Position numbers and translations under genes: made by a program. A stretch of 64,000 nucleotides of DNA from Apteryx mantelli (lineage: Eukaryota; Chordata; Aves; Apterygiformes; Apterygidae): the NCBI RefSeq assembly GCF_036417845.1, contig NC_090018.1, forward strand, positions 124,001 through 188,000. Reading direction: 5' to 3'. Positions 42,940 to 53,811 of the stretch are shown here, piece by piece (the stretch's first letter is position 1; every line of letters begins with the position of its first letter). A model generated the notes under the pieces. It was not told the origin of the DNA. It searched no databases and was given only the letters and a program-made list of their open reading frames with translations.

Positions 42940-43383
42940 ATTACATTATATTGATTAAAATAGGCTATACTTGGGATTCTCGCATTAAAGTATAATCACA
43001 GGTGTTGGGTAACTGTACGGTCTGATGAACTAGGTAAATGATAAACGAATCTTGGCAACAGTAACTGAAGAAACCGTAAATGGGAAACAATCATGTAACT
43101 TAGCAATTCTGTTGATTATGTTAAGTAACCGAATACTATAGCAACTCTGTTGATTGTATTAAAATAGTGTTATATAACCAAACACTATTAATCAAATATC
43201 TAACTTAGCAACTATGTTGATTGTATGGAAATGATGTTATATAACCAAACACTATAAATATGTAACCAAGGTAAACGGGGGTTGGGATTCTCAGCTTTGG
43301 ACATGAGTCCCTGAGACCCCGGGCCCTGAATAAAGCACCGCATATAACTGCTTTCGTAGTTATGTGTTTCTTTACGGGCAACA
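42940..43383 (+). mobile_element. Solo LTR-like element inside the decamer array (probable)
   Basis: An AT-rich segment interrupts the decamer array. It has internal near-repeats of about 60-70 bp (CAACTCTGTTGATTGTATT and TTATATAACCAAACACTAT), a TATA-like TATAAATA near 43254, an AATAAA at 43329-43334 and a GT-rich tail ending GGGCAACA. This order fits U3-R-U5. The left border is uncertain. No internal region is seen; it is a fossil. Confidence 0.5.
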
Positions 43384-44060
43384 CCAGCACGCGCTTAGGT
43401 TGGGCTCTACGGGCTCGTACGGCGTTGTCACTGGCTCTAGCAGCTCGTCCCCCCCGTCCGCTGTCAGAATCCGCAAAAAGCCCCAATTTGGAGGTTTCTC
43501 TTTCCAAAACGGGTCCCGCCGACAGCCCTACTCCGCCGCGGGCGCCATGGCGATCCGCGCCGGCGTGTCGCCCGCCACTTCCGCCCGGCCTCGGCCGGAT
43601 GTCGAGATGCCTCTTTCCGCCTCGGTAGCCGCAGGGATGACGGCGGCACTTCCGGTCCCTCGGCTCTGATTGGGCGATGCGGGCCGGGCCGGGGGCGGGA
43701 TTTCCCGCAGGGCCGCTTCCTGTTTCCGGTAGGGGGTGGCGGGTGGTGGTCGGCGGGGTCCCGGGGGGCGCCGCTGCCAAATAGTGAGAACCGGAGTCTC
43801 GTCTTGGGGCGGGCTGGGGCTGACGGATAGTGATCCCGCCCGGTTCCCTGACTTGGCGGGGTGCTCGCGTGCCCCGGTGGGGTGGTGCTCGGGCGCCTGG
43901 GTCCCTTTACAGGAGGAAGGGCAACCCTTGGCTCGCTTTCCGCGGGGCCCGGACGCCTGGGTCCCTTTGGCGGGGGGGAGGAGCGGCCCTTGGGTCCCTA
44001 GCGGGGGAGGAGGGGGCGGACGTCTGGGTCCTCAGGCCGCCCCCCCCGGCCCAGGCCGCC
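43384..44060 (+). promoter_or_regulatory. BCAP31 promoter and 5' UTR region
   Basis: The GC-rich stretch contains ETS-like CACTTCCGGT (43647-43656) and TTTCCGGT (43723-43730), an inverted CCAAT box (ATTGG, 43669-43673) and an E2F-like GCGGGATTTCCCGC (about 43696). It is TATA-less. The nearest downstream start codon is that of BCAP31. Confidence 0.6.
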
Positions 44061-45422
44061 ATGAGCCTGCAGTGGACCGCGGTGGCGACCTTCCTCTACG
44101 CCGAGGTCTTCCTCGTCCTGCTGCTCTGCGTCCCCTTCGTCTCAGCCGCCAGGTGGGGGCTGGGGGCTTCCCGGATGCCGGGGCCCCTTTTGCAGGGCGG
44201 GGGGGGGGTGATGAGGGGCAGCTCTGACACCCCCCCCGCATGCACACTTTGATGTCTCTTGTCACGGCAGATGGCAGAAGATCTTCAAGTCGCGCCTGGT
44301 GGGCCTGGCTGTGGCCTATGGCAACACCGTCTTCATCGTCCTCATCGTCATCCTGGTGCTGCTGCTGCTGGGTGAGCGCCTGGGGCGAGGGGCAGTTAAC
44401 GAGGACGGGGGGCTCATTACGTGGGGCTGGGCAGGGGCCCTCCCAGCGTAGGGCTCTTTGCTGGGAGCGCCCCGCTGAACACCGCCCACCCAGACGCCCT
44501 GCGGGAGACCCGCAAGTACGATGTGGCCGAGCGGGTGTCGCTGCAGAGCAGCCCCGGCGCCCTCGAGCACTTCCACATGAAGCTCTTCCGGGCCCAGCGC
44601 AACCTCTACCTGGCCGGCTTTGCCCTGCTGCTCTCCTTGTGAGTCCCTGCGGGGCGATGGAGGGGGGACGCAGGGAGGGGGCCCAGGCGTCTGGCTGACT
44701 GTTCCCCCACCCCCACCCCGCAGCCTGCTGCGCCGCCTGGTGACGCTCATCTCCCAGCAGGCTGTGCTGGGCGCCTCCACTGAGGCTTTCCGCAAGCAGG
44801 CGGAAGGCGCCAGCCAGGCTGCCCGCCGCTACATGGAGGACAATGATGCCCTGCGCAAGGTACCAGCAATGTTGGGAGCCTGGGGGGGGGGAGAGGGGAG
44901 GAGATGTTCTCCAGACACCTGGGCCCCTTCAGTGGCCCCTCACATGCCTCTGTGTCCCCCCCCCCATCCCACAGCAGCTGCAGGAGGCAGGGGGTGATGG
45001 CCGGGCCCTGGTGGCCCCCCATGATGAGAATGAGAGCCTCAAGGCCAAGGTGGAGAAGTTGAAGGAGGAGCTGGCAGCCAGCAAACGCAGTAAGAGGGGC
45101 CAGGGGAAGCTGGGGGGGGGGGCTGGGGAGCCCCGGGGGGAGCTGGGGGCATCCCAGGGGGTAGCTGGGGGGGCTCTGGGGTGTCCCTGACACCTCCCCC
45201 CCCCCGGCAGCACTGGAGAAGGCGGAGAACGAGGTTCAGGCCATGCGGCGCCAGGCTGAGGGGCTCACGCGGGAGTACGACCGCCTGCTAGACCAGCACG
45301 CCCGCCTGCAGGTACTGGGGGGACACTGGGAGCATTGGGTGGGCACCGGGGGCTGCCCCTAAACTGCCTCCCTCTCCCTGCAGGCAGCCCACGATGGCCC
45401 CAGGGACAAGAAGGAGGAGTGA
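44061..45422 (+). CDS. BCAP31: B-cell receptor-associated protein 31
   Basis: BAP31 is an ER membrane protein that sorts and quality-controls membrane cargo and serves as a platform for apoptosis signals. Seven exons: 44061-44152, 44271-44371, 44494-44638, 44724-44859, 44975-45089, 45211-45311 and 45384-45422, all phase-consistent, giving 242 residues (human 246). It has three N-terminal membrane segments (AVATFLYAEVFLVLLLCVPF, FIVLIVILVLLLL, NLYLAGFALLLSLLLRRLV), the conserved HFHMKLFRAQRNLY, a C-terminal coiled coil (SLKAKVEKLKEELAASKR, LEKAENEVQAMRRQAEGL) and the KKEE di-lysine ER-retrieval end. The aspartates of both mammalian caspase-8 sites remain in altered settings (GGDG and AAHDG against AAVDG). 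Gene identity is clear; BCAP29 is less similar. Confidence 0.96.
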
Positions 45423-45696
45423 GGGACCCAGCCCCGCCCCCTGCCACCAGGGGGGCAGGGTCTACAGCAAGCCATGACCCCTGCTGCTGGAGAGTTGGGG
45501 CAGCCAGCCATGCCCCCAGGCAAAGCCACGCCCACCAGGACCAGGCCCCACCCCTCTGCTGCAGGACCTCCTGGCTGGGGGGGGGCATGTTTTGGAGGGG
45601 CCCGAGCCCCATTTTGGGGGCCCGAGCCCCATTTTTTGGGGGGGTCTGGCTGTCTGCACTATAGGGGAGGGGACCCCCTCCCCCTGCTTCCGCTTC

Positions 45697-45702
45697 AATA
45701 AA
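45697..45702 (+). terminator. BCAP31 polyadenylation signal
   Basis: AATAAA about 275 bases after the BCAP31 stop, followed by C-rich sequence. It faces the TAFAZZIN signal 140 bp away. Confidence 0.8.
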
Positions 45703-45843
45703 ACATGGGATCAAATTCTGGCTCCTGGATGCCTGGCCCCCCCCCCCCCCCCCCCCCCCCAGCGCTGCCCAGTCTGGGTGTCCCCGCTCCGCCCCCCCTG
45801 CAGGGACCCAGGCATCTGAGGGGGCGGCCATGTCTGCAGCAGC

Positions 45844-45849
45844 TTTATT
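45844..45849 (-). terminator. TAFAZZIN polyadenylation signal
   Basis: TTTATT on plus reads AATAAA on minus, about 130 bases past the TAFAZZIN stop at 45978. Confidence 0.8.
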
Positions 45850-45977
45850 GGGGGGCGGGGGGTGCCCTGGGCACCCCCCCACAGGGGGGCAGCTCCATCT
45901 GGCCGCAGGGTGGCACGTCCCTCTGCGGGGCGCCCCGGGCCGGGTGCGGGGCCAGCGGGCCGGGGCGCCCCATGGTG

Positions 45978-48900
45978 CTATGCGGCCAGGTGCAGGGCCT
46001 GGGCCTGGGCTCGCAGCGCCTCAAACTCCCTCTGCACGAAGTCCGTCAGCGCCTTGCGCATCTCCACCTGGGGGGGGGGGTGGGAGAGGCAGGGGTCTGG
46101 CGGTGCCAGGGGGCAGGGCCACCCCCACCCACCCAGCCCCCCACCGGGGGGCAGCCCCCCAAGTGCTCACCGCAGAGGAGCCCTCAGCACGGAGGTGCTG
46201 CAGCAGGGGCCGGACGCTGAACGGACGCCCCACGACCACCGTGATGCGCTGCAGGAGAGCGTCAGCACCCCAGAGCCAGCCCCACAGCCCCCCCCCCCCC
46301 CGAGCCCCTGCCCCCGGTACTCACCTGCCCCACGCGGGGCACGTAGGGGGACGTGTTGGGCAGCACATCATTCATGCCTGGCGTGGAGGTCAGTGGCAGT
46401 GGCAAGAGGGGGATGCAGGACCGCAGCCCCCTGCCCTGGAGCTGCCCCTTCTCCATCCTCCTCCCTGTCCCCCCACATCCCCCCATGTGCCCCACATCCC
46501 TCTGCATCCCCCCATGTCCCCCGCATCCCCCTGGCCCTGCTCACCTATATGTCCCCCCACACACCCCCGCCCCACACATTCCCCCCCCCCCCATGCCCCA
46601 CACGTCCCTGCTCACCCCCATGCCACAGGGGCAGGACGACAGGGTCAAGGCGGCACTCAGCCAGGAGGCGCCCGATGCCTGCGAAGAGGCACAGAGGAGG
46701 CAGCTGGGGGGCCGGAGAGGGCAGCTGGGGGCCTAGGGGGGCAGCTGGGGGGCACTTGGGAGCAGAGACAGGGCCTTGGGGGGCAGGTGGGGGCAACAGG
46801 AGATTGAGAAGCAGTTGGGGCATTGGGGGGCAGAGAGGGGTATTGAGAGCAGAAGAAGCAGTTGGGGGTCGGGGGCAGTTCAGGCAGGTGGGGGGACGAG
46901 GGGGCACTTGAGGGGCAAAGAGAGCAGTTGGGGGGCCATGGGGGAGTGGGGGGGGACTTGGGGGTAGTTGGGGGTTGGGACCTCACCCCACTTGAAGCGC
47001 ACGAACTCCTGCCCCACGGTCACTTTGCCTGCAGGGACAGGGGGGTCATGGGAGGGCAACAGGGGGATCCCCAGGGCCTCCCAGTGTCCTCCCAGTACTT
47101 CCAGTATCCTCCCAGTACCCTCGGGGAGACATGCACCCCATCTCCAGTGCTCCCAGTCCCTCCCAGTACTCTTCCAGTGCTCCCAGTACCCCTGGGGAAG
47201 ACATGCATCCTGTCCCCGGTGCTCCCAGTCCCCTTCCAGTGCTCCCAAGACCCTTGGGGAAGATGTGCACCCCATTCCCAGTGCTCCCAGCCCCTCCCAG
47301 TCCTCTTTCAGTGCCCCCAGTACCCCTGGGGAAGACATGCATCCTGTCCCCGGTGCTCCCAGTCCCCTTCCAGCGCTCCCAAGACCCTCGGGGAAGATGT
47401 GCACCCCATTCCCAGTGCTCCCAGCCCCTCCCAGTCCTCTTTCAGTGCCCCCAGTACCCCTGGGGAAGACGTTCCCCCCCCAGTGCTCCCAGTCCCTCCC
47501 AGTGCTCTTCCAGTGCTCCCAGTACCCCTGAGGAAAACATGCATCCTGTCCCCGGTGCTCCCAGTCCCTCCCAGTACTCTTCCTAGTGCTCCCAGGATCC
47601 TCGGGGAAGATGTGCACCTCCTCCCCAGTGCTCCTAGTACCCTCAGGGAAGACATGCGCCCCATTCCCAGTGTTCTCAGTCCCTCCCAGTACTCTTCCAG
47701 TGCTTTCAGTACCCTCAGGAAAGACGTGCACCCAGTCGCCCTGGTTGAGCTTCTCCAGGATGAAGTCCATCCCCCGCTGGTAGACGCCGTCCCCTGGGCA
47801 CCGGGCCAGGCACTGGGACCTTCCCAGTATGGACTGGGAGCCTCCCAGTACGGGCTGGGAGCTTTGCAGTACTGACTGCGGCTGCTCCAGTGCAGACTGG
47901 GACCAGCCCAATATGGATTGCGAGCCCCCCCCAGTACAAACTGGGATCCTCTGGTATGGGCAGAGACCCGTGCCTGACCTCCACACCGCCATGCCCCAGT
48001 GGCTCCCAGTTGCCCTCCGGTGGCTCCTAGGGACTCCCAGTTGACTCCCCAGTGGCTCCTAGTTGCCCCCAGTGGTCTCTAGTGGCTCCCAGTTGCCACC
48101 TAGTGGCTCCCAGTGGCCCCCCAGCAACTCCCAGTGGCCCCCCAGCAACTCCCAGTGGCTCCTAGTTGCTCTCACTGGCCTCTAGTGGCTCCCAGTCACC
48201 ACCCAGTGGCCCATAGTGGCTCCCAGTGGTCCCCCAGCGGCCCCCCCGCGGTGGCGGCACCTCGGCAGACGGGGACGCAGCGGCCCAGGCTGAAGAAGCG
48301 GGAGTGCAGCTCACGGGTGAAGCAGATGTCGGCGGCTGTGGGGGTCCTGGGAGCGAGATGGGGTGATTCGGGGCAGAAACAGGGCTCCCCCCCCCCACAG
48401 CTCACCCTGCTCACCCTGCTCACCAGCGCATCTTGTGCAAGCTCCAGACATGCCGCAGCTTCAGGATCCCTGCGGGGGGGGGAGTTATGGGAGCCCCCAG
48501 GACCCCCCAAGCCCCAGAGACCCCCCCCAAAGCCCCCCAGGGACCCCCCAAAGCCTCTCTGGGACCCCCAGAATACCTCCAGGGACCAACAAGAACCCCC
48601 CCCAGGAAAGCCAGAGCACCCCCAGGACCCCCACAAAGCACCCCAGGGCCCCCAGGAGCTCCCAAAGCCCCCCAGGGACCTCCAAAGCCCCCCAGGGACT
48701 TGCCAGGAAAGCCAGAGCACCCCCAGCACCCACCAGGATCCCCCCAAGGCCCCCAGGACCCCCACAAAGCACCCCAGGGCCCCCCAGGAGCTCCCAAAGC
48801 CCCCCAGGGACCTCCAAAGCCCCCCAGGGACTTTCCAGGAAAGCCAGAGCACCCCTAGCACCCACCAGGATCCCCCCAAGGCCCCCAGGACCCCCACAAA

Positions 48901-49384
48901 GCACCCCAGGGCCCCCCAGGAGCTCCCAAAGCCCCCCAGGGACCTCCAAAGACCCCCAGGGACCTGCCAGGAAAGCCAGAGCACCCCCAGCACCCACAGG
49001 ATCCCCCCTAGACCCCTCAGGGACCCCCAAAGCACCCCAGGGACCCCCCAGCTACCCCAGAGGTGTGGGTCGTCCATGCAGGAGCAGTGGTTGGCAAGGG
49101 TGAGCAGGGGGGTGGCGGGGCCACGGCACTCCAGCAGCTCGTGCAGCACCTCGGCATTGTGCACCCGCAGGCGGTTCAGGTAGCCTGGGGGGAGGGTGGC
49201 CGGGGGGCTGAGCCAGGGGGCAGCGACACCCCCCCACCCCCTCCAGGTACCATGGGGTGGCCATGGGGCACTCACGGGTCCAGATGCAGCTGTAGGTGCC
49301 CACAAGGCCGGTGACAAGGCGGCTGGCCAGGGCCCAGGGCAGCGGGGGGCCAGCGGGGAAGGGCCAGGTCACGGCCAGCGGCAT
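45978..49384 (-). CDS. TAFAZZIN: Tafazzin, cardiolipin transacylase
   Basis: Tafazzin is a mitochondrial phospholipid-lysophospholipid transacylase that remodels cardiolipin acyl chains. Ten minus-strand exons: 49276-49384, 49056-49184, 48424-48469, 48261-48346, 47713-47793, 46987-47028, 46616-46678, 46325-46377, 46171-46248 and 45978-46067, all with GT/AG borders and matching phase, giving 258 residues. The HX4D acyltransferase motif is intact (NHCSCMDD), followed by [31 protein letters not shown] and the FPEG block. The protein matches the human form lacking exon 5. No equivalent of that primate exon is seen in the intron between 47793 and 48261. The C-terminus is LHLAA. The gene is head to head with DNASE1L1 and tail to tail with BCAP31. 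Confidence 0.96.
47050..47710. repeat. CCCAGT decamer-type minisatellite in TAFAZZIN intron 5
   Basis: Units such as CCAGTGCTCCCAGTCCCTCC step at about 10 bp. They are grouped in blocks of about 90 bp, each holding GGGGAAGACATGCATCCTGT or GGGAAGATGTGCACCCC. Confidence 0.88.
47805..48250. repeat. CCCAGT/GTGGCTCC repeat in TAFAZZIN intron 4
   Basis: Two blocks: GGGAGCCTCCCAGTACGGAC-like units up to about 47960, then GTGGCTCCCAGTTGCCCCC-like units to 48250. The step is again near 10 bp. Confidence 0.82.
48480..49050. repeat. Minisatellite in TAFAZZIN intron 2
   Basis: Three near-identical copies of a block of about 129 bp start near 48640, 48770 and 48900. Each has GCCCCCCAGGGACCTCCAAA, CCAGGAAAGCCAGAGCACCC and CACCAGGATCC. 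A shorter CCCCCCAGGGACCCC unit leads in. Confidence 0.9.
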
Positions 49385-49439
49385 GGTGCCATCACGGGGG
49401 GCGCCCCAGCCCCTGGGGGCACCCAGCCCATCAGCCCCA

Positions 49440-50230
49440 CGGAGAGCCCCCATTGCACCACAGACCCCTCGTGATCTCCCCTTTGCCCCACACACACCCC
49501 CAATGGGCCCCCCAGTGCCCCACAGACCCCCTTATTAGCTCCCTTTTGCCCCACAGACCTCCCCCAATGAGCCCCTATGGCCCCACAGACCCTCCCAGTG
49601 AGCCTCTGTGGCCCCATAGACTCCCCCCAATTGCCCCAGAGGCCTCTCATGAGCTCCCCTTTGCCCCACAGGTCCCCCCAATAAACCCCACAGCACCCCA
49701 TAAACCCTCCCATTGCTCCCCTTTTGCCCCACAGACCCCCCCAGTGTGCCCCACAGGCCCTATAGACCCCCCAATTGCCCCACAGAGCCCCCCCAATGTG
49801 CCCCACAGGTCTCCCCAATAAGCTCCACAGGCCCCATAGACCCCCCCAATTGCCCCACAGACCTCTCAAGATCTCCCCTTTGCCCCACATACCCACCCGA
49901 TGGGCCCCCCAGTGCCCCATAGACCCCCTTATTAGCCCCCTTTTGCCCTACAGACCCTACAAACGGCCCTAAATGCTCCACAGAGCCCCCTAGTGAGCCC
50001 CATGGGCCCCACAGACCTCTCATACTCTCCCCTTTGCCCCACAGACCCCCCCAATTAGCCCCCCCCATGCCCCACAGACCTCCTCATGGCCCCTAAACTG
50101 CCGCATTACCCCCTCATTACCCCACAGACCCCACCAGTAACACCTCAGGGCCCCATAGATCCCCCCACCTGCCCCACAGACCCTTTCAAGAGCTCCCACG
50201 AGCCCCACAGCCCCCCCCCCCAATTATCCC
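49440..50230. repeat. GCCCCACAGACC repeat upstream of TAFAZZIN
   Basis: Irregular units of about 25-40 bp contain GCCCCACAGACCCCCCAATG and CTCCCCTTTTGCCCCACAG. They lie between the TAFAZZIN start and the promoter-like sequence shared with DNASE1L1, so this is probably a 5' UTR intron or upstream sequence. Confidence 0.82.
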
Positions 50231-50748
50231 CCTGGTGCCCGCCAGCCCCTCCATGACCCCACGGACTCTCCCCTTGCTGCCCCCTGCCGTAAAGCGCCTC
50301 CACATGCCCCCACCGCGTGTCGCAAACGCCGAGCCGCAGCCCCCCGCCAAGGCCGCCCGCCGTAAAGCGCGCTCGCTCACGGACTGTCGCAAAGGCGCCC
50401 CCTCGCCAAGGGTAGATGAGCGGGGGCTGGGAGGTGGGGTGCCGTCAGGCGCGCCGCGATGTCTCAAACACTGGCTGGGAGGACCTGGGGCAGACGAGCG
50501 GTGCCAGGCCGACCATGAAGAGTGCCACCGCGGAGGCTAGAGCGGGGTGAGGCGGGGGGGGGGGAGGGGGGTTCGTACCATAGAGTAGTCGGAAGTGTGG
50601 ACACAGCGCGCATCCGCAATGCCGTCGGGGCAGGAAGTGGGGGGGGAGCTGCCCTATGGCGGGGCAGGATGGGGGGGGAGCTGCCCTATGGGGCGGGGGC
50701 AGCTAAAAATATCCCGGCCGGAGGGCCTGGACGGGACGGGCCGCCGCC
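50231..50748. promoter_or_regulatory. Shared TAFAZZIN/DNASE1L1 promoter region (inferred)
   Basis: GC-rich unique sequence between the two divergent genes. A TATA-like CTAAAAATAT lies about 45 bases before the DNASE1L1 ATG. Doubled CGTAAAGCGC elements occur near 50288 and 50361. Start sites are not known. Confidence 0.45.
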
Positions 50749-52556
50749 ATGGGGCCGGCGCTGCTGCTGCTGCTGGCGGCGCTGTTGGGGGGTGCCGCGG
50801 CCTTCCGCGTTGGCGCCTTCAACGCGCGGCGCTTGGGGGGTGGCAAGGCGGCACGGGAGGACGTGCGGGGGGCCCTGGGGCGGGTACGGGGCAGGCTGCG
50901 GGGCAGGAAGGAGGGCTATAGGGCAGCGGGGGGGATGGGGGAGCAAGGAAGGGCCGGCTATGGGGCAGGAGGGGGCAGGTTATTGGGCTGGGGGAGCAAG
51001 GAAGGGCCGGCTATGGGGCAGGAGGGGGCAGGTTATTGGGCTGGGGGAGCAGGAAGGGGAGCTGTGGGGCTGGGGGGGCAGGCTATGAGTCTGGGGGGTG
51101 GGGGGGCAGACTATGTGGCTGGGGGGGCGCTAATGAGCTCCCCTTCCCCCCCAGATCATCGCCCGTTGCGACATCATGGTGCTGCAGGAGGTGGTGGACG
51201 CCAAGGGGCAGGTGGTGCCCCTGCTCCTTGACACCCTTGATAGGTGGGGCCCAGGCATCCGGGGCGAGGGGGGCCTAGGTGTCCGGGCCCCCATCTCATC
51301 CCCTCCCACTTCCCCGCAGCACTGTGGGCCCTGGAACCTATCAGGCCCTGAGCAGCCACCCCCTGGGCCGGGGATCCTATCGGGAGCGCTACGTCTACTT
51401 CTACCGGTGAGCCCAGCGGCCCCAGGCATCCAGAGGAAGGGGCCCAGGTATCTGAGCCCCACTTCCACAGCTGCCCCCCCAACTGCAGGCCAGGCCGGGC
51501 CCAGCTCCAGGACTGGTTTGTGTACGAGGATGCCCACCCACAGCGCCCTGACGTCTTTGCCCGGGAGCCCTTTGTAGCCCGCTTTGGCCTGCCCAGCCCA
51601 GGTGAGCGGCGCCCAGACACCGGGGCCCCCCTGCTCCCGCATGCCAGGGCCCCCTGACGCCTCCCCCCCCAGCGCTGCCGGAGCTGGTGCTGGTGCCGCT
51701 GCACGCAGCGCCTGCAGCAGCTGAGACTGAGATCGACGCCCTCCACGACGTCTACGAGCGGGTGCAGGAGCGCTGGGGCCAGCAGGTATGGTGGGACCCC
51801 GGTGTCCGGACGCCCCCCCTCCCCCGCCGCCACCGCGGGGAACCCACCATCTGGGTGAGCCCCCCCCTCCCACCTCTGCTTGCTCCCCTCCACCAGGACG
51901 TACTCTTCCTTGGCGACTTCAATGCAGGCTGCGGCTACGTGGCCGCCAGCCGCTGGGGCCGGATCCGGCTGCGCCGTGACCCGCCGTTCCACTGGCTGCT
52001 GGGGGACGACGGCGACAGCACTGTGCGGGGCTCCACGCGCTGCCCCTACGACCGGTGCGGGGTGCCATGGGGTGATGTGGGGCACCCACGGGGTGATGTG
52101 GGCCAGCCCCGGCCCTGGCCCAGGGTGGTGGCAGCCAGCGAGCATGGCTGGGGCAGGGTGGCGCGGTGGGCGGCATTGGGCGGTGTGGGGGCAGCGTGGG
52201 GCAGCCCCAGCCCTCACCCTGCCCTGGCACAGGGTGGTGGTGGCCGGCGAACGTAGCCAGAGCCTGGTGGTGCCGGGCTCGGCCGGAGCCTTCAACTTCA
52301 CTGCGTGCTTTGGGCTGACCGAGGAGCAGGTGAGCCAGACACTGGGGCCCCGTGGGGGGCAGAGCACCCAGACACCGGGGCCCCCAGAGCTACGGTGACA
52401 GGGGCCCCGGTGTCCCCCCAGGCGCTGGTGGTGAGCGACCACTACCCGGTGGAGGTGGAACTGGCGCTGGACAGAGCCTGGGGGGGGGGCTGGCATCCCC
52501 CCCTGGCCCTGCTGCTGCTGCTGGGCCTGGGGGGGGCCCTGCTAGGGCTGCCCTGA
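50749..52556 (+). CDS. DNASE1L1: Deoxyribonuclease I-like 1
   Basis: DNASE1L1 is a metal-dependent endonuclease of the DNase I family, secreted-pathway targeted and GPI-linked. Eight exons: 50749-50883, 51155-51243, 51320-51406, 51489-51601, 51673-51785, 51897-52054, 52233-52329 and 52422-52556, all phase-consistent, giving 308 residues (human 302). A signal peptide (ALLLLLAALLGGAAA) precedes FRVGAFNARR. Catalytic and metal residues are present: Glu in IMVLQEVVD, His in VLVPLHAAP, Asp/Asn in LGDFNAG and His in SDHYPVEVEL. FAREPFVARF is also conserved. The C-terminus is a short hydrophobic tail (PLALLLLLGLGGALLGLP), consistent with GPI attachment. The upstream ATG was chosen because it starts the signal peptide. 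Intron 1 has a doubled 54-bp unit with GGGCAGGTTATTGGGCTGGG. Confidence 0.95.
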
Positions 52557-52575
52557 GACCCCCCCAGGCCATAAA

Positions 52576-52581
52576 AATAAA
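52576..52581 (+). terminator. DNASE1L1 polyadenylation signal
   Basis: AATAAA 20 bases after the DNASE1L1 stop, followed by a GT-containing stretch (AAGTCTGTGG). Confidence 0.82.
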
Positions 52582-52604
52582 ACAAGTCTGTGGAAATCTT
52601 CCCC

Positions 52605-52610
52605 TTTATT
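52605..52610 (-). terminator. TSR2 polyadenylation signal
   Basis: TTTATT on plus reads AATAAA on minus, 10 bases past the TSR2 stop (52621-52623). It lies within the expected cleavage zone of DNASE1L1, so the two mature 3' ends should overlap or abut. Confidence 0.82.
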
Positions 52611-52620
52611 GCTCCCCCCC

Positions 52621-53811
52621 TCACTTGCGCCTTCTCTGCACCAGGGTCCAGGTGTCGGGGTCTGGCGGGGGACTGCGGGGGGGGCCGCAGTCCATGGCCT
52701 GGGGGCAAAGGGGGCCATGAGGGGGGCCATGGGGCCACCACGCCCCCCCCGGCCCCACACATGTCCCCCCCTCACCTCGGCAGTGTCCTCGTGGCCTCCA
52801 GCATCCTCAGGGGCGGCAGTGGCAGCAGCAGCCCGGAGCGCGGGGCCAGGGCGGCCCAGGCGGGCCACGGCGGCCCCCACGGCGGCTGCGTCACCCCGTG
52901 CCGCCAGGGCAAAGAGCGCCACAAGCTGCTGGCTCACCTGGGGGTGGGGGTGGGGGTCAGCCGGGGCACAGAGCCCCACGGCAGCCCCACAGCATGTCCC
53001 TCCCCCCCCACACACACACACAGTGGCCCCATGGTGTGTGTCGTCCCCCCCGGTGCGTCCCACCTGCACCAGACTGCCATCCTCCACTGCCGTGTCGAAC
53101 TCATTGTCCATCACCTCAGCCAGGAAATCCTCCACCTCCTCCGGCTCCAGGTCGGCTGTAGGGATAAAGCCGTTGGGATTTGGGGGGGGGGAGGGCCCAG
53201 GCGACCCCCGGGAGAGGGGCCTGGGCGTCCAGGGCTCACCGTTGCGCTGGAAGAAGTCCTGCAGCGCTGCTGCCAGCCAGGCTGCCTTCTCGGAGCCCCG
53301 GGCACCGCCGAAGCCGTTCTCCACTGCCACCTGTTGGGGGGGGAGGACCCACTCGGATGCCTGGGCCCCTAACAGGAACACCTCGGGGACCGCTACAGTG
53401 GTGTGGGGAGCCTCGCTACCCCCCCCAGCATCCCCACGGTGGGCACCTATAGGGCTCCTATATCCTATGCGGGATGTATAGAGGATTCTGATACCATATA
53501 AGGACTCACACACATACCCCGACACCGGGTACCCATAGGAGACACGCGGCAGCGGCACATGCGGGGCGTCTATAGGGGAGCCGGGCCGCTCCAGCGGGGT
53601 CTCTATAGAGGCGACGTATAAAAGCCCCAACCCTCCCCACAGCCCCGCCGGTTCGCCAGCGCCTGCGGGCGCCGGGCGCCACCCGCCGCCTAGAGGGGCC
53701 CCTATAGAGGAGGCCTATAGGGGCCGCCTATGGGGCCGCCCTCACCTGCAGCGCGGCCCAGGCGCCGAGCACGGCCCGCACGCCCTCGGCGAAGAGCGCG
53801 GGGGCCGCCAT
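52621..53811 (-). CDS. TSR2: TSR2 ribosome maturation factor
   Basis: TSR2 escorts ribosomal protein eS26 into the pre-40S subunit. Five minus-strand exons: 53746-53811, 53240-53330, 53064-53155, 52776-52937 and 52621-52698, phase-consistent, giving 162 residues (human 191). Conserved text includes VAVENGFGG, the acidic DLEPEEVEDFLAEVMDNEFD, TAVEDGSLVQVSQQL and the C-terminal DTWTLVQRRRK (human DGWTIVRRKK). The middle is Ala-rich and the mammalian acidic C-terminal region is shortened. It is convergent with DNASE1L1 and head to head with WNK3. In human, TSR2 and WNK3 are near each other at Xp11.22. Confidence 0.94.
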
